From Perkinsus olseni (lineage: Eukaryota > Perkinsozoa > Perkinsida > Perkinsidae), in assembly GCA_013115135.1 (NCBI GenBank), contig JABANP010000402.1:1-50517 (forward strand): DNA of 50,517 bases, read 5' to 3'. The notes under the pieces were generated by a model. It did not search any database. It was not told the origin of the DNA and saw only the letters and a list, made by a program, of their open reading frames with translations. This document shows positions 11,357 to 23,399 of this stretch, one piece after another. A program made the position numbers and the translations under genes. Positions within the stretch are counted from its first letter, which is position 1; every line of letters begins with the position of its first letter.

Positions 11357-12994
11357 ATGCTCTACTTTCTGATATGGCTGCTCCGTCCAACGCCAGTGTC
11401 TACCTTGGCTGCGGAGTACCCTCTTACTCCCTGCAGGGCCGAGTGCACCATTGATGTGAACCCTAGCGTCCTCGCTAGGAATGGAGACCCGCTGCATTTG
11501 GAGTGGTCCATCGAGTCCGGCAACGAATCGGATTTTATAGGCTTCTTCGCTCCGCCCTTTCGTTCTGCCACCTACGACGATTACGTTATGCTCTTCAGAC
11601 CGCACATGATCGGAGCCTCGGAGCACACCGTGTCTCTGACGAACCTCCGGGCTCCTTTCTATGACGTCCGCTACATTTCCGCCACAACCGGGCAGTGCCT
11701 TTGCCGAGCCAATGAGAGACTGAGATTCGAGATGGGCCATCGTGAGCCAACTCAGGGCCACGTCACCATGGATACCACCACTGGTGCTCTCAAAGTCCAC
11801 TGGGTCAGCGGAGATCCGAACCCGGGCTTCGTCGAGTACAAGGCTGCAGGCGATGCGGACTGGTCTATGAGGCATGCCACTGTTGCTACGTACGACTTCC
11901 ACGACATGTGTGGTGGCGAAGTGGATAACTATTACGACCCGGGTTACTTCTACTCGGCCACTTTGCCCGGGGACTTGAAGGGTGAGGTCACGGTACGCTT
12001 CGGCAGCATCTCTTACCGCTCGGAAGCATTCACCATTGCCACCCCTGTCCCACCGGGCTCCGACGAGGTCCACAGCGTGGCGCTATTCGGGGACATGGGG
12101 GTTCAGAGCTTCTTTCGAGGGCCCGATAAGGTGGAGGTCCCCAACGGCCGCTGGGATACCTACTGGGTCCAAGACCACATGCGGGCCAACCCGAGGCTCA
12201 GGATGGCGGTCCACTTCGGCGACGTGTCTTATGCTATGGGGCGCTCTCGCGTCTGGGACCTGTTCGGCACAGCTGTCGAGGACGTGGCAATGAGGATGCC
12301 CTACATGGTCAGCGTTGGCAATCATGAGTTCGACTATGTCGGTGGAGGTTGGCATCCCTCGTGGGGCAACTTCGGTATGGATTCTGGTGGCGAGTGTGGC
12401 GTCCCGACCAAGCATAGGTATCAGTTCCCTTATTGGTGGTACACCTTCTCCTTCGGCCTCGTCCGCTATGTTATGCTGTCCTCTGAGCATGACTGGACGG
12501 AAGGCAGTGAACAGTGGCAGTGGTTGGATGAACAACTAGCTGAAGTCGACAGATCGGTGACGCCCTGGGTCATCGTCACCGCCCATCGCCCAATGTTGGT
12601 ATCAGGCTACGACCCATCCGAGCGGGCGGTCGAGGACCATATGTATCCTGCCCTTGGCCCCCTGCTCAAGAAGCACAGAGTGAACCTGTTTGTTGCTGGC
12701 CACTGGCACTACTATGAGAGGACGCATCCTGTGAAGGGCACGGTGCACGTGTTAGCGGGAAGCGCCGGGGCCTACGACCTTCATGACGTCTTTGAGGACC
12801 TCCCTCGAGTAGCGGCGCGATGGCCCGACGTCCGTGGGTATCTCGAGCTCAAGGTCACCAAAGACGAGCTCGAAGGCACCTTCTGGGGCATCAACAACAC
12901 CATGACTGATAGACGTATGGCTGTGTTCGACCACTTTACGGTTGCCCCATGGGCCGAGGGCCCCGTGGAGATCCTCCACACCGAGGTCTTGTGA
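11357..12994 (+). CDS. Purple acid phosphatase-like metallophosphoesterase
   Basis: Hydrolyses phosphomonoesters at a dinuclear metal centre; probably secreted or lysosomal. The single 545-codon frame has an N-terminal signal peptide (hydrophobic LYFLIWLL), then a fibronectin-like PAP N-domain (about residues 25-225), then the catalytic domain. All five metal-ligand blocks of the family are visible: GDMG, HFGDVSYAMG, VGNHEF, VTAHRP and AGHWHYYERTHP. Total length fits plant-type high-molecular-weight PAPs. The start at 11357 gives the signal peptide and is the first ATG in frame. The gene has no introns, unlike its neighbours on both sides. The C-terminus adds about 90 residues after the GHWH block, normal for the family. 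Substrate cannot be told from sequence. Confidence 0.93.
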   Translation: MLYFLIWLLRPTPVSTLAAEYPLTPCRAECTIDVNPSVLARNGDPLHLEWSIESGNESDFIGFFAPPFRSATYDDYVMLFRPHMIGASEHTVSLTNLRAPFYDVRYISATTGQCLCRANERLRFEMGHREPTQGHVTMDTTTGALKVHWVSGDPNPGFVEYKAAGDADWSMRHATVATYDFHDMCGGEVDNYYDPGYFYSATLPGDLKGEVTVRFGSISYRSEAFTIATPVPPGSDEVHSVALFGDMGVQSFFRGPDKVEVPNGRWDTYWVQDHMRANPRLRMAVHFGDVSYAMGRSRVWDLFGTAVEDVAMRMPYMVSVGNHEFDYVGGGWHPSWGNFGMDSGGECGVPTKHRYQFPYWWYTFSFGLVRYVMLSSEHDWTEGSEQWQWLDEQLAEVDRSVTPWVIVTAHRPMLVSGYDPSERAVEDHMYPALGPLLKKHRVNLFVAGHWHYYERTHPVKGTVHVLAGSAGAYDLHDVFEDLPRVAARWPDVRGYLELKVTKDELEGTFWGINNTMTDRRMAVFDHFTVAPWAEGPVEILHTEVL

Positions 12995-13703
12995 TCAAGT
13001 TGTTTATTTCCTACTAATCGTCGTCGACCCTTCTTGAAATCGATTTCAGAATAGATATAGCATATTATAATGTATGGAGTTTCGTGTCTTGTTCGACCTG
13101 TTGCGGTACGCGAAGGAATTCTACGGCAGCCGCGGCTTCGATGGTACCACTTAGAGGCAACAGAATGTCGCGACAGGCAAGGTGCCTACTACGCATCCTT
13201 CCATCCCTTATGGGTTTGTCCTGAATCCCTTAAAAGACGCTCCGAGGGACGGTACTTTGTAATAGTCGTGGAAGCTGGCATTTTTGGGCATGCGCGCCCT
13301 CGGGGATGGGCGTCCAAGATCACCGCAGCAGCTCGTGTCCGAAGGTCTATCACGAACTGAGTAACCGAAAGGCTGAGCGAAGACCCAGCTAGTGCATCAC
13401 TGTCGCTGCCCCAATTCATTCAGAGTGAATGAAGCCTATCGCAGCGACTCGACCACCTCGTGTGAGGCATTCCCCCGCTACTAGATTCTGCCCAGTGTTA
13501 ACTCATTAGGCGAATCAATGTCACCGAGGACTTCGGATGCTGCACTGGAAAAGATATCATGCGTTGTTGGCTCCCTCGAGTACCACACAATGCCACGCGA
13601 ATTCTGAAAGACTGGGAATCATCGCCGAAGTCATGTACAACTTGCCACTGATTTTTCTTGCAGGAGTATTCGATAGGCCAGGTCGTCGCGAGGCATCGGT
13701 CGT
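12995..13703. other. Intergenic stretch, possible upstream exon of next gene
   Basis: No named feature. A pyrimidine-rich tract ending in TTGCAG at about 13664 looks like a splice acceptor, so the PG-repeat gene may have a 5' exon around 13537-13630. Frames at 13070-13360 show no domain. Confidence 0.35.
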
Positions 13704-15300
13704 GTGGTTCCCTCCATGGAAGAAGTAAACTTCCGCGTCGCTGGTCGGCTGCATGGCGGTCGGCTGTGCCTGGGGTCCGTGCATGACCCTTATGACAGCG
13801 ACACCGGGAAGGGCCCGCGGTCCAGTATCCCGGCGAGACTGCAAACTGTCCTGTGCCGAGGACTCAGAGAACCCATCGGCTTTGGCAGAGAATCCTCGCG
13901 GTTCGAACCTCCTCGAGTAGCGGATGGGCCGGGCCCTGGAGCGTACGTCTCCTTCTGCGGTCCGCAGCGTGAGGGAGTGGTCGCAGGTATATCGATGCCG
14001 TTAAGAGAAGACCTTTCGGGCACGATAGGCTCACTTCCGATAGCTGGTCGAAGAGAGGGACGGGCTCCTTCGCGTCCAAGTCTACAAGATTTCAAAGGTG
14101 GCCATACCCAGCTGTCGTACCAGGTGAGATTCATCCGCACCTCCTGTCTGGACGCCTTACTAGTAACATCAATGCGGTCTGAGGACCATGCACGACCCGC
14201 TTCTGCGGGCTATAGGGCTAGTAGCACTACCCTTGGGGATCTGTCACAAAAGCGCTTTCAGTGCAAGGCTCGCACCGACTGGTCAGGCTTCAGAACTCGC
14301 CTACAGCATCTGATTTCAGGTCCGGGTACCTACAGGGTTTCGGTCTCTGCCGACCAAGCCGTGAATTCGGGGAGTACCGCAACGCTGTCGTGTTGCGGTA
14401 GAAGTGACCTCAAGCCAGAGCCAAAACCAGGGCCCGGTCAATACGACCCTCTATACCCAAACTTGCCTCGAATCAGAACAGCGCTGCTTAGCATGAGCGA
14501 CTCGAGACTTCCCAGACTACAGCAACATAGCGCACCAGGACCAGGGGCCTACGACCCCGCGATCATCGGCAGCGCAGCTGCAGAGCCTATCATGGTCAAA
14601 CTACTGCCGCCCACCGGCTCATCTTCGAATCAGTCGAAGTATCAATTGGGTCTCACGAGGATGGCGAACTCTGACAGTGTGAGCATCACCAAGGGCACTA
14701 GTATGGCGACGCTAGAGGGGCAAGTCTAATCCATGATAAGATGTGCTCACGTCGGAAATATTGCGATCCGTGGCGAACAACAGGCTCTCTTGTGACTAGA
14801 GAAGCTCGCGATTGTCATACAACAGATGTCGTGACTCTCCTTCTCGTTGACAGATCTCTGGACCTTCGAGTACCATAAAATGCAATAATCGCTCCTACGT
14901 CAATCCTGGGCCAGGCCACTATAGCGGTAAGCGCCTGTCATGAGCTACCGCATTGCTCACTGAGATTCCTCAAAAGTCTTCCCTCAGTGAATCTACCGCA
15001 ACTTTCGACCGACTTCTCGAGCCAGTTTAGCAGTGCTTTCCAGAAGCCTTCGAGAGCCCGTCGTGCAGGGAGCACGCTTGTCAGCCCGTCTCCCGGGCCC
15101 GGCCCAGGTGGATTATACATCCGCAGCTCAGCACGACGATAGCCTTTCATCGTCACATTTTAGGAGAATACACGGCAATGCTCAGCTCCAGCGTGGACAA
15201 TCGAGCCACGACAAGCTTCTTGTCATCTCCCGTGCAGCGGAGCATTTTCCCAGTGGCGAGCGGTGCTCCCGGGCCGGCTTACTATCATCCGCACGGATAA
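13704..15300 (+). CDS. Sperm-tail PG-rich repeat (STPGR/SHIPPO) protein
   Basis: Likely a structural protein of the flagellar axoneme or another microtubule array, as for ODF3-like relatives. The model joins 13704-14678, 14854-14926, 14988-15107 and 15164-15300; the phases agree (434 codons). PG-rich repeats appear as DGPGPGAYVSF, SGPGTYRV, PGPGQYDPLY, PGPGAYDPA, NPGPGHYS, PGPGEYTAM (created by splicing) and APGPAYYHP. Sequence between repeats has the usual Ser/Phe/Gly style (for example SSQFSSAFQKPSRARR). The introns are 175, 61 and 56 nt. A further possible donor GTGAGA lies at 14125. The N-terminus is uncertain because an upstream exon may exist. The last exon ends at TAA right after a PG motif, which is a plausible end. 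Confidence 0.8.
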
Positions 15301-15478
15301 TGGCCGGGAGAATCCTGCCAGGATCAAAGTTGCTGGTAGGCTCGTGGACGGTTCCGAAGAACCGCTGGTAATCTTCTCCCTCGGCTCCCTTGTTCGGAGT
15401 TGTGGAGGTTCTGGGCAGGACCATCAGTATTGTCATCCTCATTTTCTCGCGCGGTGACTTGGGAGTGTTCTGGAGTGT

Positions 15479-15598
15479 ATGAGCACTCCTGCGGACGAGG
15501 AGTCTGTGAATGAGCCCCTTTGGGCCAGCAGGTTCCCATGGACGATTTTCAGGCGCGCCCTCGGAGGAGATTTTCCCGCCGGGTTTGGCGCGAAGTAG
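15479..15598 (+). CDS. Short hypothetical frame after the PG-repeat gene
   Basis: A 39-codon frame (ATG at 15479, TAG at 15596-15598) with coding-like composition, for example STPADEESVNEPLWASR and GGDFPAGFGAK. It could be a last exon of the PG-repeat gene through an alternative splice I could not define, or chance. No family is recognised. Confidence 0.2.
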   Translation: MSTPADEESVNEPLWASRFPWTIFRRALGGDFPAGFGAK

Positions 15599-16536
15599 AC
15601 GTGTTAACATGCCATTATGCTGCTTTCATACTTCTAAGCTCCTAGAGTTGGGCGTCGCGTCCGAAATTGGGGAAGTGAGGGGTCCATTAGGCCGAATGGT
15701 GAAAGCATTCTCCTGTGAGTTGGCGACTGACCTGGGCCGACTATGACGTGCAAGTCGGCGCCTCCCGAACTGAAAGACGTGGCTGAATGCACCGTCCAAT
15801 TCCCGATGTATGGAGGTACCTCGGCGCTTCAATCGACAAATCAATACAATTTCACATTTCCACCGACGACGACTACCTCATAGGCGCTTCGATCCCCATC
15901 ACTATCGTCACTAGGCATAGTATGGTAATGACATACTGAGTGGTGGTCTTAACTTGTTGGCCGAGCTTCTCCGTGACTCCACAGGCAGCTGGTTGAGTTG
16001 GAAGTTTACTATCCGATCCCCCGGTAACGATCTCGCCAGTGTGCAACTCATCTTCCTGTTGCTGTCCCAGAATTGTGTATTTCATAGCCATTAGCATTTT
16101 GCCGTTGCCTGTTAAACAGGACCTCTTTCGTCAAAATACTCCTATAAGCCCCTGATGTCTGGTTTTGAGCCGACTAGTGATATGTCAATCGTTAGTGGAT
16201 CAATCTCAAGCCATCTGGACCCGTGAACAGCGAGCAAAGCGTACAAAAATCCTTCGATCGCCAGCACACGGACTTTCAGCCTAACTAGAAATATAGAAAA
16301 GGACAACCCGTGTGGATGATCGAACCACTCGGTTTCCGAGGCGCGCGACGAATGCGTGGTCCCTACCGTCTCTGGCTCGAACTCCGTGATTCCGCGGCGA
16401 GGGCGAGGATGCAAATACCCTACTTCTCAGCGCGACGGTCACTCCGAGATGATAACTCGGAGATAGCGATGCGCGTTCCCGCGCCAGAAATTCTTAGCTT
16501 GCCTTGAATCCAGGCTTCAGGGATTTAGAATCCTTT
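15599..16536. other. Intergenic region upstream of protease copy 1
   Basis: No gene recognised. The final 200 nt (about 16330-16500) carry a GC-rich segment with the GGCGAGGGCGAGG type of sequence that is also seen, in diverged form, ahead of the other protease copies, so it may hold the promoter. Confidence 0.35.
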
Positions 16537-17745
16537 ATGGTTCGAGCCTTCTTTCTATTACGAGTCTGCAGCCTGGCCGTACTATACTGTGGCTCAGTTT
16601 GCAGCCTGTTGGTCAGACTCCCAGTATCCTGGAGGCAGGAGTTATACGATTATCTACTTCTCGTGCCAATCAAAGCCGACGGTCAAGACCTCAACCTCCT
16701 AGTGGATACGGGAACGAGCGAGCTCTTCTTCATATCGAAGGAATGGCTCGAGGAGAGCGAGGGGCTCGGAGCTTGTGAAGCATCTGTTTACGGCTGTTAC
16801 GAGTGCACCACAGACCTCTGTGATGCAGAAGTGAGCGAAATCGAGTTCTGTGATGGCGACTGCGTATCAATGGTGCCCCTCACCGGCAACCTCACGATAA
16901 GTGGACAGGAAGTTCCAGAGGTCAAGTTCGGACTAGTAGGGGGATTTTCGGGGTCTACGGGGCCCCACGCATCCCTGGGGTTGGCGCCTCAGCCGGAGGA
17001 GGACGAGGATGATTACATCCCGCTGTTGGACCAGCTCGTGATGAAACGCATCATTAAATCGACGGACTTCTCCATCGTCTTCAACCCTGGGAATCTGAGT
17101 GAAGGCGAGCTGATCCTCGGAGGCCTCGACCCCAGCAGATACCGCGGCCCGATGTCCTTCGTACCCCTCAAGGATGGGTATAATACTTGGACAGTCGGAC
17201 TGAAGAGCATACAAGTTGTGGGCAACGCCACTCTCGCACCGTTGACACCGAATACACCAGTGATCATCGACAGCGGGACCACCTGCTTTCACTTACCGGG
17301 CAGTGTGTATGATGTAGTGATGGCCACCATAAAGTCAACTCTCGAGGCGGCAGGGCGGCATGTCGAGATGCGGGAAGGCTCGATGGCACCTCCGGCGCTA
17401 CGCAATTGCGCAGACCGTGAGTATCTTCCCCCGCTGCAGGTTGCCTTCACTTCGCAAGATGGTAGCGATGTAACCGTTGTCATACCGCAGGAGGTTTACG
17501 TGCAAGCTTATGATACTGATGCTGGACCGCTGTGTGCTCTGCTCCTGCGGGAGTCCTCGCAAGGTGAGGAAGACATCTCCATCGGGCAGAATCTTCTCCG
17601 CCGATACTATCTCTACTTCCAATACGACCAGAAACGAATTGGTTTCGCGGAATCGACAGAGGTGCTCACGAAGCCGAAGGAGAGACCTGAGGTCCCTTTG
17701 AAGGGCCGTACAGTCTTGCGTCCCGTATTTGAGCTCAGCATTTGA
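16537..17745 (+). CDS. Pepsin-like aspartic protease (family A1), copy 1
   Basis: Secreted endopeptidase. I start at 16537, not at the in-frame ATG at 16504, because this Met is followed directly by a signal peptide (FFLLRVCSLAVLYCGSVC). The N-terminal lobe carries VDTGTSELF near 16702 and the C-terminal lobe VIIDSGTTCF near 17265, so both catalytic Asp are present. A Cys-rich segment (YGCYECTTDLCDAE) follows the first active site, and ASLGLAPQPEEDEDDYIP is a family-specific acidic insert. The C-terminus has the pepsin-type YYLYFQYDQKRIGFAES. About 400 residues, intronless, no stop or frameshift. It is the first of four paralogues; its 3' part from 17395 to 17630 is almost identical to copy 4, while its second active-site region is not. 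The natural substrate is unknown. Confidence 0.92.
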   Translation: MVRAFFLLRVCSLAVLYCGSVCSLLVRLPVSWRQELYDYLLLVPIKADGQDLNLLVDTGTSELFFISKEWLEESEGLGACEASVYGCYECTTDLCDAEVSEIEFCDGDCVSMVPLTGNLTISGQEVPEVKFGLVGGFSGSTGPHASLGLAPQPEEDEDDYIPLLDQLVMKRIIKSTDFSIVFNPGNLSEGELILGGLDPSRYRGPMSFVPLKDGYNTWTVGLKSIQVVGNATLAPLTPNTPVIIDSGTTCFHLPGSVYDVVMATIKSTLEAAGRHVEMREGSMAPPALRNCADREYLPPLQVAFTSQDGSDVTVVIPQEVYVQAYDTDAGPLCALLLRESSQGEEDISIGQNLLRRYYLYFQYDQKRIGFAESTEVLTKPKERPEVPLKGRTVLRPVFELSI

Positions 17746-18930
17746 ACTTGAGGCTCACAGGCGCTTGTTGGCGCAAGGCGCTTAGACTCGCGGCGAATCA
17801 CTCGCCACCCAGGCATCTTTGAAAAAGGCTCCTCTATGACAGTCTGTGGTCCGGGATACTCTTATGCATCATTCTAATCACTATTGTCTATTCATCATAC
17901 CCAAATGCTGAATTCTACTGTTTATGGCAAAATTGTGGACTGTTGACTATTTTTGAGCGAATAGTAGCCACCTCGCGAATTCTGTTGAAAGTCAGCCAAT
18001 GCTTGCTTACATCTGGCTCGCATAGCGACAACGAATAATTCTTCACCCAGAACGTTTCGGATCCTCGCCCCCGAAACCCTTACCCTGAACTCTCCCAGCA
18101 GCATCACCATATTGGAAACGACTTGGTGAAAGGGCTAGTACATATTACCTAAGTACTGATCTATAGGTAGATAGATAGAGTGCAGACAAGGAATAAAGGG
18201 GTTTGGTCTGCATCGCAGTGCTTGTAAGCTGAGGAGTGGTATCATCAACCGGCGAGTACTCCTTATTATAACCACCGCGACGAATCCTGTTATAGTGCTC
18301 CTCCACTCCTGATCGAGATTGATACATCAATGGTGGTACACTCCGCCCAAGTTCATGCAGTAGGAAGAATCTATCGCTAGCTACAGCTGTGCAGCGCTTT
18401 GCACCGCTCAACTGCGTCGAGCCCTGAGTCAGGGCCCCTGACCAATCCTATCGTGCATTCGGCCGATCTTTGCCGCTTGGCTCATTTAGACGTCCGTTAT
18501 GCTACGCAGAGCTCAACTTCCGGTCCATCTGACATACTGGGCCAGTATCGCAGGCGCAGGCGAGTGTTAATAATTACTTATATGAGTAGTGTCACTAAAC
18601 AAGAGTTGCTTACCGGGGTTCTAACGTTATGAGGTCATCTACAGTCTTCAAGCCGACCTAAAGTTCCATAGCTATGCGCCTGCAGCGCTACACTCGCTGC
18701 TCAATGTCGCCCTCCCGTAGCAGCTCGAATTCGCAGGCGCCTCGAGAACTGATTGCCGGTCTTTATACCATGATAGTGAATTGCGGTCATGAGATGCGTG
18801 TCAGATAGCGAATCTTTCGACCTGCAGATCTTCTTGCACCTGTAGCGTTTCGTATAAGACGATCGATCACTATTCTGTAGCGTCGAAGAGCCGCTCCTGC
18901 GTGCGTGTCTGCTTGTTCAGTGTGAGCACA
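17746..18930. other. Intergenic region
   Basis: About 1.2 kb between protease copy 1 and the GCC2/GCC3 gene. I see no coding exon with matching splice sites, and only a short TAGATAGATAGA-type simple repeat near 18165-18178. Confidence 0.4.
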
Positions 18931-21900
18931 ATGCTCCGCATCGGATGGGTGATCCTTCTCGGCGGGCCGACCTCGTATGCTCTCAACTGTCCCCCTGGTA
19001 CTGAGGTCCAGAACGACCGGTGTATCAAGTGCCCTGTAGGTGAGGACCTTGCCAACCAATAATTGTGCGCTCATGGACGCTTTTTTCTGGTACCGTGGCC
19101 GCCCCTGAGAATAGTGTCACTAGGGGCGTCGCTCACATTGGTGCTCACGATTGGTTCAGGCACGATTCAGCCTTTCTCGATATCAGACGGCAACACCAGC
19201 ATACGCTGCCAGTTGTGTCAGCCTGGTTACTTCCAACGCATTGAAGGCAGCTACGCATCAGAGTGTAGGCATAAGCCGCTCTCATCCCCACGGAATCCCA
19301 CTTTTGTAGCGGGAATCCCACCACAACTCTTCCGACGCTGTGGACGGAATTCTAGCTTTATGTTCTGCTGGAAATTGTTCTTAGTCACCGCAGCATGTTA
19401 GGCACCCCCTGTCCAGTAGGAACCTTCTCTAACGAGGTCGGCAGCGATGGATGTGCCCAGTGCCTGGTTGGTCAGTACCAAGACGTCGAAGGCCAAAGCT
19501 ACTGTGAGCTCGGCCCCCTGACTGCCTCGTGACGGAAGCAATGCTAAAGATGACTGAGATCCAACTCTTTCATAGCGTGATGGGATCGGGCTCCATGACC
19601 TCGGTTGTCTTGCATAGTAGCCTGACATTGCACATTGACAGGTAAGTTCTGTCCTGGTCGGGCCAGTACTACAACGGCGTCCTCGGCATCAACGTCGCCG
19701 ACACAATGCTACTGTGAGCTTCTGGGCTAGTCCTTGCCGGTGCCTCCCGTTCTAGAACCCGTTGCGAGCTCAGACTCTGCTGTTACTATATTCATGACGT
19801 AGGCAACCCTACTTACTACAGCCATTGTGCAGTGGGAGAATCCATCGTCAACTGTGAGGCATCAAAGGCATACTTTTTCAACCTCCGAGTCACAGATATC
19901 AAGTAATAGAAACTCAAGTGGATACCCGTATCAGCACAGTCCAGCCGATCATCGGTCGACAATCGAGATCAATCGAGCATATGTGCATCTGTCTCAGCCT
20001 GTGCGAGCCCTGTCCGTCAGGGATGGACTGCCCGGGAGGGTGGGTGAATAGAGACACTTCCTCAGAGGGTGAGCTTGCTTCGAGTTGGCCTCGTGTACAC
20101 ACACGCCTCTTAGCCACTCGCAAATCCGCTAGAACCTCTGGTCGCTGAGTTGTGGTACCAGATCGTCGAGTCCGTAGCATCTGAGTCTGTTGTGCTGATT
20201 CATCGTAGACACCAAGTACCATGCGCAGCCTTCCGTCCGTCCTGGCATGTGGGCCAGCATATCTGCTAAATATCAACCCTATAAATGTGAGCAACGGGGG
20301 AGGAGAGGCACCAGGTCCTGGTGACCAGGGTATATGGTGAACTACGCGGGAGTGAGCTCAGGAGTCCGAGTTCACTAACATCCTAGAGGGACAGATCATT
20401 GGTTGTGAATCACCGGCTTTCACGACCTCATTACCCGCGCTCTCTACGAAGTGCTGGCCATGTGGAGCGGCCATCACGCCACGCCCACCCCACAGCACAA
20501 TCGTCCCCATTCCCAGGTGTGTCGTACTTCGAGTGCCCTGGTGGACCGGCTGGCGAGTGTGCTCCGTGGAGGACCGGTACGGCATGTACCAAATGCGTGG
20601 AAGGGTACGCCCCTACCTCGCATGCCCTTCCCTCGTTCCCTGTGCTCCTCTCCACCGTGACCCACGTCCCTGCTCCCTGTGTTTGACTTATGCCGCTTTC
20701 CCAGTCGTGATCTCCCCTGGTAGATACTTCCGTTTCAACGGCGCCTGTCTAGAATGCTCTCCGGGCCATCGCTTGACACTGGTAGCCATGCTCGCCCTCA
20801 TGGCCATCTTCTGTTACGCCACGTGAGTCCGGGCTGCAGCATCGCACCCGTCAAGGTCCTCTCGAGGTACCATATGACCGGTGGTAGCACCATGCTTCAT
20901 CAGTTGACGACACTGCTCGGTGTGACGATGTCTCTGGGCAACGTGAGTTGGAACCGTCGTATCTTCCCTGGCAGCTCGTGCCATTGACAGTGTGAGTCAC
21001 ACTGCCCTCTGCTCTCCTATATCGCCACGGGACTCGCGTCCTGCCGCGTACGCGGAGCTGCCATCTCGGAAGTTGCCCCATCACCCTCTTAATCGCCGTT
21101 CCCGCATTGATGTCAGATAGTGACCTACCTGCAGATGATGGGCCTCTTCGGTATCATTCTGTTCGATTGGCACTTGAGCTCGGTGGACGGGAAGGCCTGG
21201 AGCTCGGTGAGGTGGCCGTCTCCCATTCGATCCCTACCGAAACGGGATGCTTCGAAAACTAGTTCATCTCGATTCAACTGTCACCAACTCGCTCATACCA
21301 ATACGACTCATCATTATTCTCAGCTCCTAACAGTCCTACGGCTCGCTTTGTTCGACTTCGGCGAGGCGTTGGCCCTCGACTGCTGGTCGAGCAATATCTC
21401 CCCCTTGGGGGTCTACATCGTCCGTATGCTCATACCGCTACTCCTCTACGGGTGAGTGGAGGCTCGACCCGTTCGTCCTCCGCGCTCACCACTTGTAAAT
21501 CACAACAAGGCTGGCAGTGCTCCTACGACTATCCATATGGGATCATCGAAACTCAGTTTGAATGACGTGTTCATCACGCTATTATGAGGGCATCCCCAAC
21601 AGTGTTAGATTAACAACTCCACTTCTGGCGAGACTCTCCGACCTATCGAAGGAATTCAGTATTACGATTTAGCTTCATTTCTCAGGATGATGACATTCCT
21701 ATGGTTCTGTATCCAGTTTAAACGCTACCACCTCGTCACTAGCATTGGGAGGAGGTATCCCTACTGTGTTCTGTTGATGGGCTACAGTCCTTCTGTTTCA
21801 GCTACAAGTGGGAGTATCTAAGCCTGGCCAACTCCATAGGGCAGATAACACAGGCCCTCTTCATTCCTATAGTGGTATCCTCACTTGCCCCCTTGCAATG

Positions 21901-23399
21901 CTTCTCCCACCCTAGCAGGGTCAGTCAGGGGACTTTTGCAAACGCTCTGCTCAACAACGCACCCCGGAGAATTCCCACGATCACTCAACGCGGTTCTTCG
22001 GTCGCCGAAGATGATTCCTTCTTAATATGGATCTATTCATTGCAATAATCTGCCAGCCTGCTCAGGATGCTCAGTCGGTACTGCAATACCCAGGAGCAGT
22101 CGTGCGAGGGCAGCGATTACTGGGCTATGGTTGGGGTTGGCATCGCTTGTGAGAAGCGGGCTCATGTTCATGTTCGAATCGAATCATCTGCGTCCTTTCG
22201 CGTTCCTCCACGTTTTAGCATTCTGCAACCATCGTTCGAACTCAACTCGCTGCCGTCTAGCAGTATACCCCAATGGGGCCCTCACTCTTCATTCTGGCCT
22301 GATAGTCGCACACTTCCGAAATGTCTGATCGCAAGCCCTCCGCGACCCGTAGTTCACTTGGTCTCCAAGTCTTGGAGTGCTCCAGCAGCAGTGCAGTTAT
22401 TCTATACCATCCCTTTCGTGAATCATTTAGTCTGACTGCACGGCTGCTCAGGTTTCGCCGTGTTCGTTGTTGGCTTCGTATGCTTGGTGTTCTGGGCTAC
22501 TCTATGGGTTGGGGGACTCTGTGAGACCGACCCCTCGTGAGTACCCCCTCACCGTACTGCAAGAAGAAGCTTGGTTGCCGCAGGTACATGAAGAGGTTCC
22601 GATTCCTGTTCTATCGGTTTCGACAAGATCGTTACTATTGGCCGACTATCATCGTCACCAGGAACCTAGCTCTGTCCCTTGTGCCGTTCATCAAAGTCGA
22701 CGACATGTAGGTTGGCAGGAAGCTGCCCTATAGGTTTCCAGACCCACCGGAAACCAGCTGCTTCAACTGAATGGGCAGAGCGTCGATTCATTGCGGCATC
22801 GACGTTGCCACTCATACTCTCCATGGGCAAGACAGCGGTCGATAGATTTGTGCTCCCTTCAGCCATCTGAAGATCCTTTTATTCGATATGGTCATCTCTG
22901 CCGCGTTGGTGATGCAGTTCAAGTTCTGGCCTTGGAGGAGCCACCTCCTCAATTGGTCCGAAGTCATATCCCAGGCACTCATGCTCCTAACCACGATAGT
23001 CTCTGCGGTGAGCTCGGGTATCATTACGAGAACGCTGCGACTGAGCCAATCCAGAACGTACAGCTCAGAACTACGAGCGCGTCGGGATATTTCAAAGGGA
23101 AGCCTGTCGGGCCCCGTCAGAGCTAGACGGCCCATCGTAGCACGGGGTCCACTATGGAGGGTTCTTCGTACATCGGAAACTCAAGATTCGTCAATGGATG
23201 GGGTATCGCGGTGGGTGCCATTGAAGTGGTGGTCAGGTATTCATTCCGAGGCAAGGAGAGCTGCCAAGCGGCAAGTCGGCAGTGAATGCGCTTTTGGTGT
23301 TCCTCATCATTACTGGAGCGATGTGAGTACCGATGGGGAACACTTAGCCGGGGAGTGGACTTCCTGGCAAGAGATTGTGTGGTAGACGCATCGTGCTGA
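18931..23399 (+). CDS. GCC2/GCC3-domain multipass membrane protein, TRP-like C-terminus (many exons)
   Basis: Probably a surface receptor or channel. It starts at 18931 with a signal peptide (LRIGWVILLGG) and CPPGTEVQNDRCIKCPVG. Cys-rich GCC2/GCC3 modules follow on exons 18931-19039, 19160-19264, 19402-19503, 19642-19713, 19803-19902, 19998-20068 and 20209-20286, then around 20400-20620 (CPGGPAGECAPWRTGTACTK). The first four introns are all phase 1. After ISPGRYFRFNGACLECSPGH comes the first membrane segment (LTLVAMLALMAIFCYAT, donor GTGAGT). Later exons add membrane helices, DFGEALALDCWSSN (about 21360), ALFIPIVVSSLAPLQCF (about 21860), a FRFLFYRFRQDRYYWPTI block (about 22600) and MQFKFWPWRSHLLNW (about 22915), the pattern of TRP-like C-terminal regions. 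It ends near 23399 after NALLVFLIITGA. Some junctions (20287-20520, 21000, 22720-22880, 23050-23290) are unresolved. Confidence 0.7.

Noticed and set aside
10772..12073. 433-codon minus-strand frame
   Set aside because: Antisense to the purple acid phosphatase N-terminus and the preceding helical exon; it exists because of codon bias on the other strand.
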